A stretch of 64,000 bases of DNA, taken from positions 360,933 to 424,932 of the forward strand of contig MU400534.1 in assembly GCA_022578965.1 (NCBI GenBank), written 5' to 3'. Source of the stretch: Xylaria sp. FL1777 (Eukaryota > Ascomycota > Sordariomycetes > Xylariales > Xylariaceae). A model generated the notes under the pieces. That model was not told the DNA's origin, did no database searches, and was given only the letters and a program-made list of their open reading frames with translations. The translations under genes were made by a program, and so were the position numbers. Shown piece after piece: positions 22,896-34,288 of this stretch (the first letter of the stretch is position 1; every line of letters starts with the position of its first letter).

Positions 22896-24910
22896 ATGGG
22901 GCCCTACGAAGAAAAAGAGGTCTATCGAGAAACTCGTCGTCAATTGGCGTTAATCCAGGAACAAACCTACTCCACCAAACCTGAATCTGAACTCTCGGGT
23001 GGTCAACATGAATTTGTGTATATTCATGGCGCCAGATTCTGGTTTATTTGCATGGCGTGAGTTCCACCATTAAGAATTACCCATACTCATTATCGAAATA
23101 TTGATATGTTGCAGTATTGCCATTATGATGTTCTTAGTCAATCTTGAGGTTCCTGTAGTTATCACCTCTCTGGTAGCTATCACCAATGACCTTCATGGCT
23201 TTGAGGACGTAGGATGGGTAGTATCTAGTTACTTGCTAGGATATGTTGGTCTGTTTAATACTTTCTCTGTTCTTATTTCGCATTCAGCTCACGCTTCTTC
23301 GTAGGTGTTATTGTTATCTGTGCCAAATTCAGCGATATCTTCGGTCGCAAGCTTATTTTCCTATCTTCAATTGTGTTTTTCATCATATTCTCTGCGGCTT
23401 GCAGTGCTGCGCAGACAATGGTGCAGCTGTAAGTCAACATTGAAACTTCCAAGTTCTTTAGAATAAGATGCCAACACGAGACCAGTATCATCTTCAGAGC
23501 TTTCCAAGGTATCGGTGGCGGTGGCTGTTGGTCCCTCGCTACGATTATCGTCGTCGAACTTGTCCCACCAGAGCAATACGCCAAGTTCGTCGCGAATATC
23601 TCTGTAGTCAATGCTTTGGCATTGCTGCTTGGCCCTATTATTGGAGGCGCTATAGTCTCGAACATAACCTGGAGATGGATATTCATTATCAAGTTTGTCT
23701 CCCCAATCACAGGGTTTTCATTGTCAACTTCTCTAAAGATTCTTCTAGCATACCGATAGCTATACCAGCACTCGTTTTATCGTTTATCTTCATTCCCAAA
23801 GACTTCCCGCACCAAGGTCAACCAGACCACGAACCAAAGACCCTCAAATCTTTGTTCACGAAGTCCACTCTTAGCCGCATAGATATACCTGGCACTGTTC
23901 TTATCCTCTTCGCAACTTTAGCCTTGGTTTCAGCTTTTGAAGAGGCAGGCCAGAAGTTTGCATGGGGGTCTGCATATGTCATTTCCCTATTGACGATATC
24001 TGGGCTTCTCTGGATAAGCTTAGCTATCTGGGAAAGACATGTCACACTTTCTAATACACCACGGGAGCCGATCCTACCTTGGCGGTTCCTTTTAAACCGG
24101 CGAATGATGGGTATATTACTGTAAGCCTCCGAACAACCTTGCCCCAGCCTCAGTTTCCTTAGCCAGGCAGACTGACAACGTCTCATAGAAATTTCATTCT
24201 TCTGGGAGGGCCTACAGTTATTTGCATGTTTATACTGCCCCAGAGATTTCAACTAGTCTATGGCACCTCTGGTCTTGAGGCCGGTGTGAGACTCATACCC
24301 TTCGCTGCCGTTATTCCAATTGGTTCAATATTTGCATCTATACTTGCCGGGAAAGCCAAGATCCCCCCGGTGTACCTCTTAATCCTAGGATCTGTACTTC
24401 AAGTACTTGGATTTGCATTGATAGGTACATTGCCTTCTACGCTAGATATACCCACTCGGATATATGGATTTCAAGTCCTTGCTGGATGGGGATGTGGTAT
24501 CAACTTTTCACTTCTCTTCATACTTATTCCTTTCGTCAATAAGCCACGAGACAACGGTAAGTCCTTGCTCGTACGTTATGTTTCACGGCGCTCCTGCTAA
24601 TGAACTCACATCAGCCACTGCACTCGGAGCGGGGTCCCAGTTCAGATTCATGGGCGGTGCAATTGTACTTGCTATTTCAACTTCTATCTTTAACGGCTAT
24701 GTGCGACCGCGTCTTGCATCTGAGCTGGGTATTCCTGATGCGGACACTCTAATTCAGGTTCTGCCCACCTTTCCGATAGAGCTTCAGGAAGAAGCCCGGC
24801 GCATTCTTGCTGGGGGATACAGTCATCAAATTCTTGTGCTCGCGGTCTCAGCAGCCTTGCAGGTTCCAGCAACACTCCTAATGTGGCAGAAAACGCAGCT
24901 GAGGATATAA
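22896..24910 (+). CDS. MFS multidrug/toxin efflux transporter (14-helix DHA, TOXA-like)
   Basis: Proton-coupled exporter of the plasma membrane, of the drug:H+ antiporter type found beside fungal metabolite genes. Seven exons give 553 residues: 22896-23056, 23115-23248, 23305-23428, 23486-23692, 23749-24120, 24189-24556 and 24615-24910. All introns are 56-68 bp and all phases agree. A hydrophilic N-terminus of about 45 residues precedes helix 1. Motif A is seen as AKFSDIFGRK between helices 2 and 3, the FRAFQGIGGGG helix-4 motif is intact, and motif C appears as LLGPIIGGAI in helix 5. Length and motifs fit the 14-helix group that includes HC-toxin and aflatoxin-cluster pumps. The frame is undamaged. 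A P450 gene follows 0.8 kb downstream on the same strand, suggesting a shared metabolic job; the transported substrate is unknown. Confidence 0.93.
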
Positions 24911-25728
24911 ATTGTTCTATGGTTGCAAATACCGTGCAAGAGTGAGGACAAATAGCAGTTCGTGGATTCTTAACTAGATTGGACCTATTGGACCCGTTTC
25001 ACCCTATATTTGTCATTTATAGTAGCCACTTTGATTTTGCTATGTAGGAGCTTTTGGTGACCCCAAACTAATGCTCGTATCCTCCTAGAGAAGAGAACTA
25101 GAGTATACAGGGTTCGTTCCATCATGTTACGTACATCACACCAATCCTAGATAGCATTTTCTACTAGATTCAAACAGAAATACATTTCAGATTCGAAGTT
25201 TCTAATTACCGACTTTGGAAGTTCATCATCGTGCATGTTATTCGTCAATGTATTCAGGGCGTCCAGTAGGAAACTACCCCAATGTAACACTGAGGGGACT
25301 AAAGTCGAGTATGCGGGCTATTCCTAGCAGTCTATTCGATCACCACACTAAGACATTAATCACTGGTTGTACACAAATACCCATCATACACCGAGGAGAA
25401 ATTTTGGGGGAAAAAAAGTTAGAACATACCGATATGCGCGTATATCATCCCTTTCTTCGCTCATTGTTTCATGGTACGATACTGCAAACACCATCCAAGC
25501 CACCGCAGGCCTGACTCTCTATCTATATAAGTAAGGAAAGTAAGTTCTAAGACTTCCTCCTTCGTGCCATATAGTTTTGCTATAAAATTAAACGGCAGTG
25601 AGAACGCTCCCCTAACATCACATTCTCGTGGTGTTCTCTTATAGTCAACTGTGATTCTCACCTAATCCCTTCTAGACCTGGTCTCATTTCACGAAACCAG
25701 CTCCTCATACTCTCGCCTCGAAGAACTA
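24911..25728. other. Intergenic between MFS exporter and P450
   Basis: About 820 bp, A/T-rich and without a recognisable gene. It must contain the MFS terminator and the P450 promoter. Confidence 0.45.
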
Positions 25729-27509
25729 TGGTGTTACTACAAATATTTTTTCTGGTTGTAAAGTGGATTATTACGCATGCGGCTATCCTATACGTCAGTA
25801 CACTGCTCCCCTTGCTTCGATATCCTAGCTGACTTACGGAGAAGTTTTTTGCGGTGTGCATCTATCGGCTTTACTTCCATCCCTTGAGCCGATATCCTGG
25901 ACCACTGATAGCCAAGCTTTCGGATTTCTATGGTGCTTATCATGCGAGTAAAACTATCCTTCACGTGAGGACGCTCCAGGATCATGAGGAATTCGGTTAG
26001 AAATCACATACGCCTTCGAGAGCCTGAAACACTAATTCTATCAATATAGGCCCAGTGTTAAGACAAGGACCCAACAAACTTGTGTTCAATTCTGTGGATG
26101 CACTCAATGGTAAATGACCCGATCAATTCGCACACAAGCTGCTAACCCGATCAGATATATACCGGAATGAACGAATTACTAAATCATGTGTCTATCTTGC
26201 CTCGCAAAGGGCACCAAGTGCGTATGGCCTATTCAATTCAATTGATCGGCAGATGCACCAGAGAAAGCGGAAGCTACTCGGCCCAGTAGTGAATGATCGA
26301 TCGATGCGAGCCTTTGAGGCCGTTATGATGGATCAGATTGATGTGTTCCTAGAGGGCTTATTTTCTGCATGCCAACAGCCTGCGACTCCAGTGGATATGA
26401 CTGAGAGACTTGACTATCTTACGATGGATATCATGGGGCAGTTTGTATTTGGCTACCCCTTAAACCTTCAGAAAAACGTAACCTACAGATTTATGACTGA
26501 CACGACTGCTAATTTCTTCCTAAATGTTGCACTTCAGCTACCTTTCCTCTCTAAAGCTCGCATATTTAACTTTCGACGCTTCAGAGCTTTGTTAAGGGGC
26601 AAAAGCTATCGCCAAGTACTGCAGAAAATGATCAGAAACCGTCTAGCCGAGGGCCAAGATGCCAAGCACAATCTACTTTTTATGACAGACACTTTAAGAG
26701 TTTCTGATGATGATGAGACTTTTATTGAGGAAATCCGATCTGAAGCAACGTTCTTTCTTTCTGCAGGTTCGTCATTCGTTTCCAGCTTTACTAGAGTACT
26801 TATTAAGCACCTCTCGGAAATTCTAGGGAGCGACACCATGTCGACCTGTCTTAGCGCAGTGTTTTTCTATCTTTCGAAGAACCCAGAATGTTATATGCGT
26901 CTCATTACGGAGATTCGCTCTACTTTTACTAGTTGCATTGAAATTAAGAGCGGCCCACGTCTTGCGGCCTGTTCTTATCTTCGCGCCTGCATAGACGAAG
27001 CCCTTAGAATGTCGCCGCCAGTTCCTGGAACGCTCTGGCGACAACAGGTATCCGGAAACGACAGAAAATCAGCCCCTCTTATCATTGACGGTATTGTGGT
27101 ACCCCCCGGTACACACATCGGAGTGAACACATATGCTCTCCATCACAACGAGGCGTATTTCCCAGAGCCATTTGCCTTCAAACCGGAAAGGTTCCTGGAA
27201 CAAAGCACTCCAGCTGCACGACTAGCTAAGGACGCATTCGTACCGTTTTCTCTGGGTGCTCGTGGATGCATGGGCAAGTCTATGGCATATTTGGAAGCCA
27301 GTCTGATCCTTGCTAAAACACTTTGGCACTTTGACTTTTTACAGGCGCCAAATAACACAGGAACAGTAGGAGAGTCTACTTATTGGAAAGCCAAAGGGAA
27401 AGAGGACAGAGTCGACGAGTATCAAATCCACGATATATTTGGCGCAGCTCACAATGGACCCCACCTGATTTTCAGACCACGAGATGGGAATATCCCAGAT
27501 TATCTTTAG
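25729..27509 (+). CDS. Cytochrome P450 monooxygenase (microsomal)
   Basis: Second haem-thiolate monooxygenase of the window, unrelated in detail to the first. Five exons, 25729-25794, 25845-25995, 26050-26109, 26155-26766 and 26827-27509, give 523 residues. The fourth intron (60 bp) happens to be free of stops and a multiple of three, so an automatic caller could wrongly retain it; removing it restores the I-helix AGSDT. The N-terminus is a hydrophobic anchor followed by YRLYFHPLSRYPGP, the usual hinge. Further motifs are EALR in the K-helix, FKPERF, and the haem loop FSLGARGCMG with ligand Cys444. All are intact. The overall text fits the benzoate 4-monooxygenase-like fungal P450s, but the substrate is unknown. 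It lies 0.8 kb downstream of the efflux transporter in the same orientation. Confidence 0.93.
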
Positions 27510-28217
27510 AGGTTATACAAACTTAATCGATCTGGATGTTGTATGTTTTAGGGAATAGCTACGGGCTTGCAGTATAGAGTAATCGTACAAAAAAACCACG
27601 GTTCAATGAACGATAGAACGGGAGTTTCAACTACCACGAGAATCGATTATGCTGTTGTCGAGTTGGTGGACATAAATACCGTTGTTGTCAATTCCGCAAC
27701 AACGGCGTCGTTTTGCGCGACAGCTGTATAATGTGCCTTATTGAACGAAAGCATTCCTATTGATCTCTAGTGTGGGAGATTGGGAGATATAGGGGTAAAT
27801 CCCCTCTCAGTATACGTGGAGATAGGCTACATCTTACGCTTCCAAGTATACTCGAGTGGTTAGAGCATAAGAAATGGAATGATCTAGTAGAACACAGTTT
27901 ATTAAAGGTAGTTGTAAGAAAAACTGCTTGCTTCAGCTCCCTTTTTGTCATAAAAGAATCCATCCCGAGAAAGTACACCATTGGGAGTATGACTAAACCT
28001 AGCTAGTCACTCAGGGACTAGCTTGCTTCAGCTCACTCTGCTTTAGCATAGAAATATTGAATAGTTGGTATGGAAGCTTCTGGAACTTCAAGTCTGGTGA
28101 TACGAAACCAGATTCCTCTATAGTATCTGCAAAGAATATCAAGTAATCTCTTGAACAATTTGCCTCGTACTACTATAATATAAAGTGAGATACAGAAGAA
28201 TCTAGCTCAATATATGC
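27510..28217. other. Intergenic with perfect inverted repeat
   Basis: About 700 bp between the P450 and the 3' end of the next gene. It holds a 9-bp perfect inverted repeat at 27679-27705, and a short repeated phrase GCTTGCTTCAGCTC-like near 27928 and 28022. A frame at 27770-28006 has no recognisable product and is probably not a gene. Confidence 0.4.
27679..27705. repeat. Perfect 9-bp inverted repeat (CCGTTGTTG / CAACAACGG)
   Basis: CCGTTGTTG at 27679-27687 and its exact complement at 27697-27705 flank a 9-base spacer, about 170 bp downstream of the P450 stop. It could form a hairpin in the transcript or mark a transposon or factor site; nothing in the sequence decides between these. Confidence 0.7.
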
Positions 28218-30481
28218 TTATATTCCTCTAGTGACTTCTACTGACACCACAGCTTTGGACACAATAGTTGCGGACAAAGCCTCTAATACATGTTCGTCAG
28301 GTGCAATAAAGGTACTATAATCTAAGACCAAGCTTTTTGCTTCAGACGTTAGGCCAGGTTGGTGCGCTGGCTTGGCCAAATACCCGTAGATGGCAGGGAA
28401 TAAGCATATGTTCACTTTCTCACCTTGATCTTCATCATCCGACCTCGCTGTATTGCTGCTTCTGTGACTAGCGTTGAACTTTGTCTTAGACTTACGTCTC
28501 TGGGTATATCCATCGTAATTCCATGCGTCTTTGTTCATTGTCGTTGTGTTGAATTTCTGCCCTGGTCTCGCAAAGATCGCCTTTAGAACATTGGAGTTAG
28601 TGATGTCCGCATATGGAATAAGATTCTCGGTAGCTTCTAGAAGCAGTAAGGGCAGAAAGCACCATATTGAGGCATTTGAAGCTCAATATATATCAAAAAC
28701 ATTGTCAAGCCGGGAATAAAGGGCTCCATTGACCAACCTGGTATTGCTTCCCAGTGATGAGCAACCTAGCCCTCAGTCTCATAGCATCAGCGAAAATATC
28801 CTGAAAAGAATCCATGACATTGTGGAAGAGCAAGGGCTCAGCTTCTTCTACAGGGTCGCTTGATCCGTTTTCCATTGTGACATCCTCGCATGGGTCCGGT
28901 TCTGCAATCAGTAGTGGTACGATCGTTTTGGCCAACTTAGTTGCTGATTCTCTCGATTTGGTCTGGATTATTTCTGACTCAAAATACGGCTCTGATATAA
29001 GAGCTTTGTGAGCAAGTCTATTGACAGCTTCTAAACCGTGTGGCCCATCTTTTAAGTGTTTGTTAGATATAGGCTAAGGAGGCATGGAATTCGAAACGGC
29101 ACAAACCTCTCATTAAGAGACAGTCTCGGTACTTATCTAGGAGTACGGATTGGCCCGTCAAGAAATCCAAGATTGGCGACTCGAAAGCCGAAATGGAAAC
29201 GCTCGCAGCGACCAGCGCCCGCAGAAGATCCAATTGCCCTGTGCTATCCTTCGACATCGACCGGTACTGTTTCAATGCGCTTGAGCCCATTGATCTCTGA
29301 AGTAGAATTTCTAGACCAGGATCCTGCCTTGAGATGTCCCATCCATTATTTACGACTGCCTGATCCATGTTTAGGAGGGAGGCGCACGCCTCTAAGATGT
29401 TGCCCTCGAGAGCATCCATCTCTTTGCATATATCACCGGGCTGTAAACCAAGGGAACTGGCGACCAGATTCTGTGAGTCATTCTGGAAAGCCGAGATAGT
29501 GGATAGCTGCTGTTTTAGATAGGACTCGGAGTACTGGAGTCGCCTTATGAGCGATGCCGGATCGGAGTCTTTTGGTACGAGTAGACATTGCTGCATTTCC
29601 TGAAATTCCTTGAGCGTCGAAGACAGCTGGATTTCTAGTTGGAATATACGATTGTCCCGGGAGATGAGAGCTTCAAGTTGTTGCGCAATTTTTATGTCCT
29701 TTTCCGCAGCTTCGAGCTGTAGCTTTTCTAAAGCCTTATTGTTATTGGGAAAGCTATATTTCAGTAGAGCTTCCCTTGTAAGGGGCTGACTAGCTTCACT
29801 GGGTGACTTTTCTTCTAATGGAACACGGTGTTTTCTCTTGTAGGGGTCCTCTGCGTCACTCTGCATTCAAATTAAAAAATAATTCATTTTTTTCAGGGCT
29901 ATAAAATCTGCGTTAAGAAACTGAGATTGTCTTACGTCTTCCCCTAAACAGCTCTGTATGTTGTCATCCGTAGAGGTGGTGAACTCGAATGGTGAGAATG
30001 GACTTCGAGGAGTGCTTATACTGCTCAGTGTTGAAGTCTCTCGGCTGCAAGCGTTATCTAGTTGACCGAAGGGATCTGATTGCAAAGGTAGTGTGCTCTG
30101 GGGACTATCCCGTGGCGTCTCCGGCCTCTCATGATTTAAGGTCAGCTTTATACGATCGACCCGCGTTCTCGTATCGTTGTCAAGGAATTCCAGGCATTTT
30201 GTTCCCTCTTTGAAGACAACAGACGACTTAACACCCGGCCGGTAGTCTCCCTTGCTCCCCCAGATTTTCATCAGCTTGTCTCGACTCTGGCGTAGTGTGT
30301 AAGATTTCTCTCGTGTCCTCTTCATATGGGCCACCACGGTAGAATTGAAATCGACGTCATTCTCTATGCAATAATCGAGCCAGGCTAGAAGTTGGGGAAC
30401 ATCATCATCGACCCAGATTCGTTTTTGTTGTCGGGAGCTTTTACGGGACCCTTTCCTAGGTTGTCTCGAGGAATTCTGCAT
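28218..30481 (-). CDS. Unrecognised coiled-coil protein with MADF/Myb-like N-terminus
   Basis: I do not recognise a named family. Four exons, 30481-29936, 29860-29107, 29048-28734 and about 28636-28218, give roughly 677 residues; the last junction has two possible acceptors three bases apart. The basic start (SRQPRKGSRKSSRQQKR) looks like a nuclear signal. It is followed by a Trp-containing helical segment (residues about 22-80) in which Leu, Trp and Lys/Arg spacing resembles MADF/Myb-like DNA-binding domains. Residues about 100-180 are Ser/Thr/Pro-rich, residues about 215-275 form a predicted coiled coil, and the remainder is an acidic, helical region with a conserved-looking C-terminal block containing ICLFPAIYGY. 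It resembles lineage-specific hypothetical proteins common in Fusarium-like fungi. It lies divergent from the Hsp70-like gene. A nuclear, DNA-associated role is inference only. Confidence 0.7.
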
Positions 30482-31479
30482 CTCGGGCGACTTGTAAAGA
30501 AATAGTTTCTCGAGGAGGTTTAACGGGAAGCCATCTTGCCAGAACTTTTCACTTGTCGACTCTGCATAATGATTTAACGTTCAGGGGTTGTGTGGACTTG
30601 TATAACAAAGGCTGCTGTGAGGGCTTGAAACTGAGAACTTGGCTCCATTCAGATTACAATAATCTGTTATGGCTGCCAAGGTCCATACCCCCGTCCTTGA
30701 ATCTATATACAATTGGATCGCCCTTCCTAACCACCAGGGCCCGCCAATATGTCTTAGACAAACGAGAGTTGAATAAATCCAATTCTGAGTACGAGAGACA
30801 GTCTCAGTATATCTCAGTTCAGCGTAGTACGGTCTAGGTGTCTCACCGAACTGTGCATTTGGCTATGTACAAGGTGTTCAGCGCTTTCAGCCCGTGTAAC
30901 AACTTGAACCACACTCTATAGGGTGACGTGCAAAAATGCTATATATTTTGCCTATTATATCATATCATGACAATCTATATGATTCCTCTACTTTGAGCGG
31001 GTAGCCGAAAACAGCTCACCTCTACAGCAAGTTCACCACCACGCCTCAACGGGTGCCTGCAGCAACTGAGTGGATAGCTGCAGGAGTTGAGGAACTAAGA
31101 AAGAAAAGAAATCCACGGCCTCGATGAGAACATCATACCCAGGTGGTTTCAGCCTTGGTTGTCTGACTCAGATTGCAGTAGACGAGTCGCTATAGCCTAT
31201 CACATAGATCTGGACAGCCAACAGCATCTCCCATTGCATTGGCACACGGCAAGGTTAATTGCGGTACCTAGAGGCCCATGGTATACTTCCCGCGCAAGGC
31301 TTATACAATGTGCATACATTATCCAATATACTCATATAAGGTTCGAGATCGTTTAACGACGTCGGATATAAGATGTCCTATACATATTTTAATCCCGCTC
31401 GCTCAGGGGATAAGGCCCGGCACGCCTCACTCTTCCAAATATTCACTCCCAGAGAACGAATGCTTATACCGTACAGATC
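30482..31479. promoter_or_regulatory. Divergent promoter region (unrecognised gene / Hsp70-like gene)
   Basis: About 1 kb that must contain the promoters of both flanking genes. No canonical heat-shock element (repeated nGAAn units in alternating orientation) is obvious by eye. No gene is seen. Confidence 0.4.
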
Positions 31480-34288
31480 ATGTCGCTTTCAAGGGCTTCC
31501 TCTGCCACCATAACTTTGGAGGATCCCGTCGTTCTGACTACGGAAAACAAGGATGCCGCCCAGAACGACACTCGGGCAAACGAAGAAAGCAACCACCAAA
31601 TTGAGGATGAGAGCGAGAGCGACAACCAAGACGCTACACCGTATTCAAATCACTCCCAGTCTGCTATAGATCGTCTGCTAGACGTGGTAGACAATGGAGC
31701 GAAGTCGAAACGCTTGATTATAGGTATCGACTTCGGTACCACTTGCTCTGCTGTCTCGTTCATCGCCTTGGCGGCCGAGGAGCAAGCAGAGCAAGCGCCC
31801 CAATCCCGAATACAGTCCATCAAAAACTACCCAGAAGACATGAATGATAGCGCAGGAGACCCAATGCGACTAGAGGCCCCCACCGAGGTCATCTATCCCC
31901 TTGATCGGCACTTCCGAAAGAAGGCCCGGCTTGAAGCTGCAGCGCAGGACGATATTGACCAGAACGAACAAGGAGAGGATTCTGCAAACGACTCGATGGA
32001 TGAAGAGAGCTCTGGCGAGTTTCAGTGGGGATACAGCGTCCACACAGCTTGGCGCTTTCGAGATACACACACGGATCCCAGTACCAATGCTCTAACACGG
32101 TTCAAGCTTCTCCTCCATAATGATAACGAAACCGAGACAGCGCGGAAGCACCTTGCTCCTATCATCAAGAAGCTCAGGGAGTATAAGATCATTAAGTCAC
32201 CCCTCGACGTAATAGCCGATTATCTGACGTGCTTACTTCGTCATACCAAATCGGAACTTCGAATGCAGGGCTTATACGACGGTTATGACGTGGAGGTTGT
32301 CCTCTGTATCCCGGCCATATGGAAGCAGCAGGCTTGCCGGGACATGCAAACCGCCCTGGCCTGTGCACTACAAGCGGCAGAGTTCGAGACGGTCGACATC
32401 CAGAACAACTCGATCAACAACCTCTTCATCGTATCGGAGCCCGAAGCGGCAGCCGCCCATGTCCTCAAAAGCTACAGACAGATTAGAGTCAGTAATGAAG
32501 AACAAGCTAGACTAGCTCAAGGCGCTAACTATGGGATAGCCAAATGATACTTTCGTGCTGTTAGATGCTGGTAAGTTATGGGCTACGTTGGTTAGAATCG
32601 TGGTTATTTAGAGGCTTTGCTGACAGAATCAAGGCGGTGGGACGGTAGATGCAAATACGTACACGGTAAACCTGACCGAGCCATTAAGATTGAAGGCGGA
32701 AGGGGCTCCTCCTCAAGGTAACTCACAGACCCTGTTGTGATCAAGAAATTCCCAGCTGACGCAGAAAAGGGGGATTATATGGTTCGAGTTATCTCAACGA
32801 ACAGTTTCGGGATCTGATCCGCGACAGACTCGCAACCGAAGAGGCATACTTCAAGGCGAGAGGTGCTACAATCGACGCCATAACGGAAACTATCATGATG
32901 AACGACTTTGAGTATCGCTGCAAACGATCTTTCGACATTTTCAGCCCGAAAAGAAAAGACAAAGCTTTTGCATGCGAGGGGTTGGAAGCGAATGCACAAA
33001 AGCAGTTTCTCAAAAACCGGATTATGGTGAAGTTGTAGGCTCTTACCCCTTAGTGTGATCAACTGATTGTTGTTCTGCGTTTTCTCTCCATTTCTGACGG
33101 TCTGCCGCAGCGAGGATATCGCAAATATATTCGACAAGTGTCTCCAAGGCATCAAGAGGCTCATGATACAGCAAATTGAAGGCACCAGGGAGAGAGGGGG
33201 GACTGTAAATGTGAGTTTTTCACGCGCAATACTTTTACGAGTTTAACACACATTGTATATTTAACCGATCCCCCTAGAAAGTTATACTGATAGGCGGGTT
33301 TGCGGGCTCAGTCTCGTTACGGAAATTCCTCGACAAGAGCCTAAAGGAGTATTGCGAAAGTACTGGGACCAGAATCGAGTTTCACGTTCCTACACACGAG
33401 TAAGTTGCTACATATATCTCACCCTACCGTTTCTTGAACACGGGCTTATTTATATTATCAGCGTCTCAGCTGTAGCATCGGGAGCCGTCCTACGGGCTCT
33501 GCATAAGGATCTTGGTCCCGAGAGATATGCGAAATCAAGTTACGGCATCATCCGATCGGAGCCGTACCAAGACTACAAAGCACACAAGAAGGCCAAGGCA
33601 AAATGGCACCAAGACAAATGCGACGGGGAATACTACGTCCTAAATACGATTTATTGGGTTCTCAAACTTGTAAGCCGAGAGTCTAGGTCTATACACTGGT
33701 TCCGCAACCACTAACTCAGGTCTTGCCGTTAGGGAAGAGTCATCCCGCCGATCTGGAGATCTAAGTCGCTCTCCTGCAGCCACAACATAACGTGCCATCC
33801 GCCGCGTCCGCTTATCTGCGAGGAGGTGCTCTACGTCTCGGATTCGGCGACCAAGTCGCATTACTCCAGAATGCACAGCAAAAATAAAGGTATGCCGCTC
33901 CGAGAGCGAGCTCTGTCCAGATATTGTCCGTGAAACGCTATCCCGAATACTGATGTCAGCTAGGCTCCCAGCGGGTCGGCAAGATCATCTCCGATTTCAC
34001 TTTTCTCCGGGACCAAGGGATCATTAAACCAATCGAGCCTATTATTGGGCCCAATGGTCGGCAGATCCTTCGCAGACATTACAAAGTGCAGTACCAGATT
34101 GTGATCCAGGTCGTTGATCGAGACCTAAAATGTCAGTCTCACCACTAACAACACCATATCTCCCTCCTTTGCTTTTGCCTCGACATTGCTCTAACGCCAC
34201 GCTCATAGGTTTTGCTATCTATGATGATCACATCGTGACACAGTGTAGGATCAACATTTCATCCGCCTTCTCTCCTGGTGTAAAATAG
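31480..34288 (+). CDS. Hsp70-like ATPase (actin-fold, fungal accessory type)
   Basis: Divergent relative of Hsp70 with an actin/sugar-kinase ATPase fold. Ten exons give a 740-residue frame with consistent phases: 31480-32487, 32540-32570, 32634-32717, 32770-33034, 33111-33210, 33278-33399, 33462-33669, 33733-33889, 33964-34131 and 34209-34288. A disordered acidic N-terminus of about 75 residues precedes phosphate-1 (IGIDFGTTCS, 81-90). Phosphate-2 (LLDAGGGTVD) starts near residue 343 and the adenosine motif appears as ILIGGFAGS near 500. The usual substrate-binding domain and EEVD tail of true Hsp70 are absent. Instead the C-terminus resembles the short domain of the many 'Hsp70-like/actin-like ATPase' proteins annotated in filamentous fungi. 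Exon 2 is only 31 bp, so automatic callers may truncate the gene. Its cellular role is unknown; chaperone activity should not be assumed. Confidence 0.88.
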
